Made by a program: the position numbers and the translations under genes. From Stenogyne calaminthoides (taxonomy: Eukaryota > Streptophyta > Magnoliopsida > Lamiales > Lamiaceae): DNA of 64,000 nt. Below the pieces are notes generated by a model. It was not told where the DNA came from, made no database searches, and saw only the letters and a list, made by a program, of their open reading frames with translations. Numbering within the stretch: position 1 is the first letter of the stretch; every line of letters begins with the position of its first letter. Below, piece after piece: positions 57,685 through 64,000 of this stretch. The DNA is taken from positions 31,605,698 through 31,669,697 of the forward strand of contig JBBCBC010000026.1 of the NCBI GenBank assembly GCA_037126765.1, read 5' to 3'.

Positions 57685-58184
57685 NNNNNNNNNNNNNNNN
57701 NNNNNNNNNNNNNNNNNNNNNNNNNNNNNNNNNNNNNNNNNNNNNNNNNNNNNNNNNNNNNNNNNNNNNNNNNNNNNNNNNNNNNNNNNNNNNNNNNNNN
57801 NNNNNNNNNNNNNNNNNNNNNNNNNNNNNNNNNNNNNNNNNNNNNNNNNNNNNNNNNNNNNNNNNNNNNNNNNNNNNNNNNNNNNNNNNNNNNNNNNNNN
57901 NNNNNNNNNNNNNNNNNNNNNNNNNNNNNNNNNNNNNNNNNNNNNNNNNNNNNNNNNNNNNNNNNNNNNNNNNNNNNNNNNNNNNNNNNNNNNNNNNNNN
58001 NNNNNNNNNNNNNNNNNNNNNNNNNNNNNNNNNNNNNNNNNNNNNNNNNNNNNNNNNNNNNNNNNNNNNNNNNNNNNNNNNNNNNNNNNNNNNNNNNNNN
58101 NNNNNNNNNNNNNNNNNNNNNNNNNNNNNNNNNNNNNNNNNNNNNNNNNNNNNNNNNNNNNNNNNNNNNNNNNNNNNNNNNNNN
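57685..58184. other. Assembly gap, 500 N
   Basis: Exactly 500 undetermined bases, the usual placeholder for a scaffold gap of unknown size. Distances across it are not reliable. Confidence 0.98.
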
Positions 58185-58290
58185 GAAGTAAACGTAGCCT
58201 GAGAGTTATGGAGTACAAGATTATTTACTCTCATGAATCATTTTTGGATTTGAAAGTCAATTACTAAGAGAGGATTTAGAAGACATCTTA

Positions 58291-58544
58291 GGGTCCGCTT
58301 AGTTGGGAGTAATGAAAGTGGGCAATGGGAATTACTTCTATTAATGTTGCTTGATAATTTAGATAAACGAGTAATGAGAATGCAAGTAAGCAATTGATTG
58401 GCCCCATCTACTCAACTCACCTCACATGATACCCATTGTTCATATTCTAACCAAACATTAACAATGTAATCAATAACCCTTAATGATTAACTCCTCAATG
58501 ATACCCATTATCATTACCATTCTCTAGTTATAACAAGCGGACCC
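58291..58544. mobile_element. Tourist-like MITE
   Basis: Terminal GGGTCCGCTT / AAGCGGACCC with TTA on both sides (58288-58290 and 58545-58547). 254 bp, non-coding, PIF/Harbinger type; a different family from the one at 23613. Confidence 0.85.
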
Positions 58545-58689
58545 TTATTTTTCATATTTATCCAACTTCATACCCTAAAGATAACATCAGTTTCACCCTT
58601 ATCTTTAATCAACTTAGCACTAGAGAATTCAATAATCCTTAAGATAATATCATTCTTTCATTTTCAAAATAACTACACAACACCTAGCC

Positions 58690-59150
58690 ATGAACTAGTA
58701 GCAATTTATTTGCCTCTTTTCTCCTTGAAGGCTTGGACATGAGGTTTGAAGCAGAATTTGAGTTCAAAACTGTTAAGCCAATAATAAATATCCATCCAAA
58801 TCGAGTAAGAACGAGGGCACTCAAAGAAAACATGTTTTGCAAATTCTTCCTCGTATGAGCAAAAGACACATCTTAAGTCATCATGTGTTTGGAGGATGTT
58901 GCGTCGTAGTAGATTGGATTTTATTGGAAGACGGTCTCAAAGTAACCTCCACGCATGGCCAACAACTTTGGAAGGGGTGAACTTGTTCCAAATAATACTA
59001 AAACTGGACTCCAAGTCATCAGATAATTGTTCCATTTCACTCTAGCCACGAGGATATCATAGACTTCTTTGATGGTATACCTTCCGTTTGAGGATGATCT
59101 CCACTTCCACTTCCACGCATCCAACACTCCTATCTTTTATGCATACCTGT
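58690..59150 (-). pseudogene. LINE reverse transcriptase C-terminal (zf-RVT) remnant
   Basis: The minus strand reads WKWRSSSNGRYTIKEVYDIL, then in another frame WNKFTPSKVVGHAWRLL, a stop, DRLPIKSNLLRRNIL, DDLRCVFCSYEEEFAKHVFF and ECPRSYSIWMDIYYWLNSF. The Cys-x2-Cys...His-x4-Cys pattern and the RLP...NL.RR block are those of the zinc-binding domain after plant non-LTR reverse transcriptases. Only this C-terminal piece remains, with a frameshift and a stop. Confidence 0.8.
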
Positions 59151-59405
59151 TTAAAATAAAAATGAGAGAGTTTAACATATTCAATTTAATATCAGAAAGA
59201 TTCCATCTCCACCTCCAATTCCACACTCAATAATCCCCATTCCAAACCCGCATTCGACCAACCATCACCTCATTTTCTAAACTCAAATTATACAATCCAG
59301 AAAATTTCGCCATAAGAGGGTCATCACCTACCTAAACATCCTCCCTAAATATGGTATTAACCCATTCCATACCACCCTCTCCAAACCCCTATTGAACCAG
59401 CCCCC

Positions 59406-59553
<148 letters not shown>

Positions 59554-59559
59554 ACTGTA

Positions 59560-62150
59560 ATTGTAATTGTAAAAATGTATCAAGTAAAAGATCAATGGAC
59601 TGGGAAGTCTTGAAATTTATTTGAAATTTCTCAAGTTTTTATTTTTTATAGACATTTTGGGCTTTCAAATAAAATGTCATCGTTTTTCTAGCAATTATGA
59701 TGCTCGAAAATTTGAATTTTATGACCTGAAGTTTTTTTTTTTTAAGGTTTATGACCTGAAGTTTCAATACACTTATAGAGCTATTTGCGGTTATTGAATA
59801 TGTAACTGAAAATATTGGATGTTAAAGATTTTTAAATGTATTAAGTTCACAAGTAAAGAATGAAACTTTACTTGACTACCGAATGATATTATTTGTTCCA
59901 TTTTCACTGTTCCACTTTATGCCCATATTGTGGATGTATAACAAGTGAAAATTAAAATATTATCCAATGACCCATCATAATCCTAGGCACATGTATTAAA
60001 GATTCAGAAAGTAGGATATATTTGAAACATGAGAAAATGACACAAAAAAATGAAACAACTTGACTAGTAGATATATAATGATCCTATACAACTCTATAAA
60101 CCACTTGATAAGAAAGTAGAAAACTATGCAGTGATTAATATGAGAGATTTTTTATTTTTATTTTTAAATAAAGAGAATGATTATTTGTTAGTCTTTGATG
60201 ATTCGGTTTGTATAAGTAATGACAATGTTATAAACATTAAATTTATATTTAGAAGTAAAATGAATAATCAAAACAAATGGGCAAATTTCGAATAAAGCAA
60301 ACTCTTCCTCCAAACAATATTTTTGGGCTAAAGTCCATAAAGATCCTACCAGTCAGCTTGGGCCACGTGACACTCATGAAACACGTGAGGTATTGGGCTT
60401 CTAAAAAAGAATTGGGCCAACTCGAGTGAAGGATCATCAAATATTTTTTGTCCGATAAATATTAAAGTGATTCTTTTAGTTGAATATATAAAACATAATA
60501 GGTGTAATTGGATATAAATTTCTTTCTATGAAAAGTATTGGTACGAGCGATTGTATTTATTTTTATTAACTCGAATTTGAAATATGTCTGTTTCTATATT
60601 GATGGAAAAAAAATTGAAGGATAGAAAGATAAAATTTTCTAATTTTCTTTTGAAAACAAAGGTGTATTATTTTTCTAACTTTTATGATACAATCTTTTGT
60701 GAGACCGCATCATGGGAGACAATTCAAATTTGGCAAAAACTTGTATGCAATATTGCATACAAAGTGATGCGTGTGCAATATAGTTTAATTGGACCTTTTT
60801 ATATTTTTTTCGTGGGTCGGGTTAGAGCAGATTGCTAATGGGTTTAATGGGCTTCTTCTTCTCGTGCGTACAACAACAGACGGTCATGTTTCTTCTTCTT
60901 CCTCTTCCTCGCATCGCAACAAACACGATAAGATCTCGCTGGTTTTGATGGCGCGCGGTGCGTCTCTAGTGATTAATATCGTGATTGTTTATAATTATCG
61001 TGTTGATTGGAATTCTGATAATCGTGTTTGATTATTTCAATTTTGGTGGCATTTTCATTAGTTTCCAGTTCCTATTTGTTGGAAACATGCAATGCTTTCT
61101 AACTTTTTGTTGGCAGAACACAGATTTTTTTTGCGTTTGTACTAATTTTATTCAGAGTAATATATTTTGTTCATGTAGTAACACATATTTTTTTAGTAAT
61201 ATGTAACATTGTACACATGTCGTAATACTAAGTGAATATTCATATGTTACTATATGAACAACAATGTGTTACCTTATGAATATTTATGTGTTACATTTTT
61301 AAATATAATAATGTAGTAACACTTACTTATCTATTCAGTAACACATGAAAAATGATACTGTATTTTTTTAAAATAAATGATAATATAATTTTTATTTCAC
61401 CTAGTAACACATTTCGTTTATATAAGTATCCCATTTTTTTCATGTAGTAACACATAATTTTTTTTTAAAAATTATGTGCTCTATAGGAATTGAACTTGTG
61501 ACCATATACATTAACAATAAACCTAAACCACTATACTACAACACATATTTGATAAATATATCATTCTATAAATATATATCCGTCAGCGCTAACCCACAGC
61601 CCACAATCCTAACCCGCCTGACCCGTGCCCGCGCCCATTCGACCCGTGACGTACCTGACCCGCGAATTTAAAGAAAATTAATTTAATTATAATGTATTGC
61701 ACATATCAATATGATATAATATTTTACAAGAGACCTTCTCTTCAAATTTATTAAGCAACCAAAATAAAAATTAAGTACGAAATAGGCATCAACGAATGAG
61801 GTAATGAAAATGCATATAGAGTGTGTTTAGTAGCTTATAAACTCCACTTATACGATGCTTAGGAGCTTATAAGTTCACTAAATTATAAACTCCTTAAAAA
61901 CAATAACTAAACTTTTGAAATAATTTATAAGATGTTTAAATATAATTAGCGGATTCTACTTTAAATATTCAGGTACCGTTCCGTATTCCTATTTATCTCA
62001 CCTTAGAAATTATATGTAACTAAGATTAACATTCACTTTTTTCAAAATATTAAAGTTTTATTATCAAATTATATTATATCTCATCGTTGAAAAAGAAAAT
62101 TAACTGTAAGACTTTTTCAGACTAAATTTAAAATTTAAATCAATTGAATT

Positions 62151-62184
<34 letters not shown>

Positions 62185-63250
62185 CACGCTTTTTTTTGGC
62201 CCGAGTGGTTCATAGTTTTTTCGAGTGGTTCATAGATTATTTCATTTCCGAGTGGTTCATGGTTCATTTCGTAGGAATGTATCATGATTTAAAAAGTTTA
62301 GAGATCATGATTTAAAATTTAGTGTGTAAAATTTAAGATTCAAATTAAAATTGAATCCAAGATGCAATTGATGCACACAAGCATCATATATAATTGATGC
62401 ATACAAGCATTACTCATGGTAAAATTGTCTCAAGTAAATAAGATTAATAAAATGACAAAGTGTATCGTTATTTTTATGTAGATAATATATGATTACTTTG
62501 TTTTGTACTATGTTACTAAACTAGAGGATGACAAAATCTAGGGACAACTATGCAGTAAGATAAACCAAAAAAATTACGCCTTCGCAAAGAACGAATCTTT
62601 ATTTCATTATAAAAATTTATTCCAAGTCCAACTGAAGCAAAAAATTGTGTCTGAATATATTAATTTGTACTGATAACATAAATTAATTGTACTACTTTAC
62701 AATATCTGAACTTTTTAACTCGAATTACAAATCTAAATTGTATTAGCAAAATGTAGAAAATAAAAAACCTTAAAAAAAATTATCAGTTTTTAATTAAAAG
62801 AATGCTAGTATGCTAGCCCTTGTTGTTCACTTGTTCTAGGTCGGTTCTCATGGGTCCCACTTCTTTAGAAAAATGTGTACAATTCCAATAAGTGGGCCCC
62901 ATGTAATAAACGGCTGTTGCTCAATCAGAGAAGATCAAGAATATCGATGGTGCAGAGCTTCCTGCTTTCAGCCCACGCAACAACTTTTGCCCCCTTCAAC
63001 GGCGACGATTTGTTGCATTTTCTGAAAAAATAAATAAAAAAGTAATATATTCCCTGTATTTCGCGCCTAATTCCTTATTCATAGTACCATTGCATTAATT
63101 ACGACAGTGAAAAGATAAAACAAACCTTAACCTATCAGTAGAGTACTATTTTTATCATTAGATTTCTGGTAAATAAAAGTATTTGTCTAGAAATCAATTG
63201 AACATTTTTTGTTCCCATGAAATTAATGAGCGAGTAATTTATGAATATAA
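59560..63250. other. AT-rich intergenic region
   Basis: No supported gene. It holds a TTC-rich stretch with a GCGCGCGG patch (about 60850-60965), a zone at about 61150-61470 with many GTAGTAACACAT/GTTAC motifs in both orientations (a possible degraded foldback element), a 30-T run at 62155-62184 and three GAGTGGTTCAT repeats at about 62203-62262. Confidence 0.5.
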
Positions 63251-63257
63251 AGTATTA

Positions 63258-63494
63258 CTTCCGTCCCCCAAAAAAAGTATGCTCACAGGATTAAAATATA
63301 TTTTATTAAAACGTAAATTAAGTCTATTTATAAATAATATAATTGATTGTTAGTAAAATATAATGATAATTTGAGTAATTAAGTGATTGTTGGATGATGA
63401 AAATAAAAAAAATTGTGCCCATAAACCTATTTAATCTACATTTCAGTAAAACATATTTCAGCCCACTGAACATACTTTTGGGGGACAGAGGGAG
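63258..63494. mobile_element. Stowaway-like MITE
   Basis: Inverted ends CTTCCGTCCCCCAAAA... and ...TTTTGGGGGACAGAGGGAG flanked by TA, the Tc1/Mariner target site. Inner sequence near both ends (AGTATGCTCA / TGAACATACT) is also inverted. 237 bp; the left end has lost about 4 bases. Confidence 0.8.
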
Positions 63495-63513
63495 TATTTT
63501 TTATTAAAAATTA

Positions 63514-63798
63514 CTCCCTCCGTTCCACAATAATTTTCTTATTTTCCTTTTTAGTTTGTTCCATTATAATTTTCTCATTTCATATATAGAAAAAGAAATT
63601 TCACTATCTATAATTTTTATCCTCACTTTTCACACAATATTACAAAAAATGACACTCACTACTCCACTCATTACTCCACATATCTTTTTCATCTCTCCCA
63701 ATACCCAAAACTACCCTTCATTTTTATTATTTTATTATTATTCCTTAAAATATCCAAAAGAAATGAGAAAGTTATAGCGGGACGGATCACGGAGGGAG
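63514..63798. mobile_element. Stowaway-like MITE, second family
   Basis: Ends CTCCCTCCGTTCC and, inverted, CTCCCTCCGTGATCCGTCCC, flanked by TA (63512-63513 and 63799-63800). Inverted TTTTCTCATTTC/GAAATGAGAAA lies inside. 285 bp, 19 bp from the previous one. Confidence 0.85.
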
Positions 63799-64000
63799 TA
63801 TATAGTAAAGTAGTGGCATGTGATGTAAATAAAATGAAATAAAATTAGTTTTAACGTGAGAAAAGTAATGTAATATTGAAATTTTTGAAGGTGATAATTT
63901 AAGTTGATTGAGTTGATTTATTGACACTTTATAAAATGTTCAATCTAATTCGGGACAACTCTTTTCAGTAAGTGTTCAATTGAATTCAGGATGAAGGGAG

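Noticed and set aside
57632..58267. Four frames of about 200 codons
   Set aside because: They run through undetermined N bases and have no evidence.
60584..61206. Several frames of 70-85 codons
   Set aside because: AT-rich chance frames overlapping each other without domains or signal peptides.

Overview
The window is nuclear DNA of a flowering plant, most likely a eudicot. It is AT-rich, its genes have introns, and it is dominated by plant transposon families: Ty3/Gypsy of Tat type, Ty1/Copia, CACTA, hAT, Mutator-like, Tourist and Stowaway elements and a LINE. The species cannot be fixed from the sequence.

Layout. (1) 1-5.4 kb: the 3' exons of an IBR5-type dual-specificity phosphatase on the plus strand, tail to tail with a decayed Ubl-WLM-PUB metalloprotease gene on the minus strand (7-nt loss in the zinc site, several frame breaks, no Ubl exon upstream). 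(2) 6.9-7.2 kb: a small secreted-peptide gene on the minus strand, then a Mutator-like MITE. (3) 8,114-36,894: a CACTA element with 3-bp target duplications. It carries a dead minus-strand gene and was later invaded by an 11.1-kb Tat-type Gypsy element, a 10.2-kb Sirevirus-like Copia element with an extra ORF after pol, a Copia solo LTR and a Tourist MITE. (4) 37.3 kb: a second secreted-peptide gene, RALF-like at its C-terminus. (5) 37.8-46.6 kb: a second Copia element on the minus strand, followed at 46.9-48.7 kb by a related solo LTR in the opposite orientation. (6) 48.8-49.5 kb: a fossil of a GH28 polygalacturonase and a minisatellite. (7) 49.6-55.0 kb: a hAT element whose 5' arm (promoter, leader, intron, first codons) is present twice as about 1.4-kb inverted arms around a dead transposase gene. 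(8) 55.0-64.0 kb: an LTR remnant, a second copy of the Mutator-like MITE, a RALF-like peptide gene, a 500-N gap, a Tourist MITE, a LINE remnant, a (TTA)n microsatellite and two Stowaway MITEs.

How it fits together. With the transposons removed, the locus is compact: IBR5, the metalloprotease pseudogene, a head-to-head pair of small secreted-peptide genes about 1 kb apart, and a third peptide gene downstream. The CACTA nest separates the head-to-head pair, and both copies of the Mutator-like MITE lie a few hundred bases upstream of peptide genes. The most unusual structure is the inverted-duplicated hAT element. Its architecture resembles Mu killer of maize and could produce a long hairpin RNA against its own family. 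That function is inference; the structure is directly visible.
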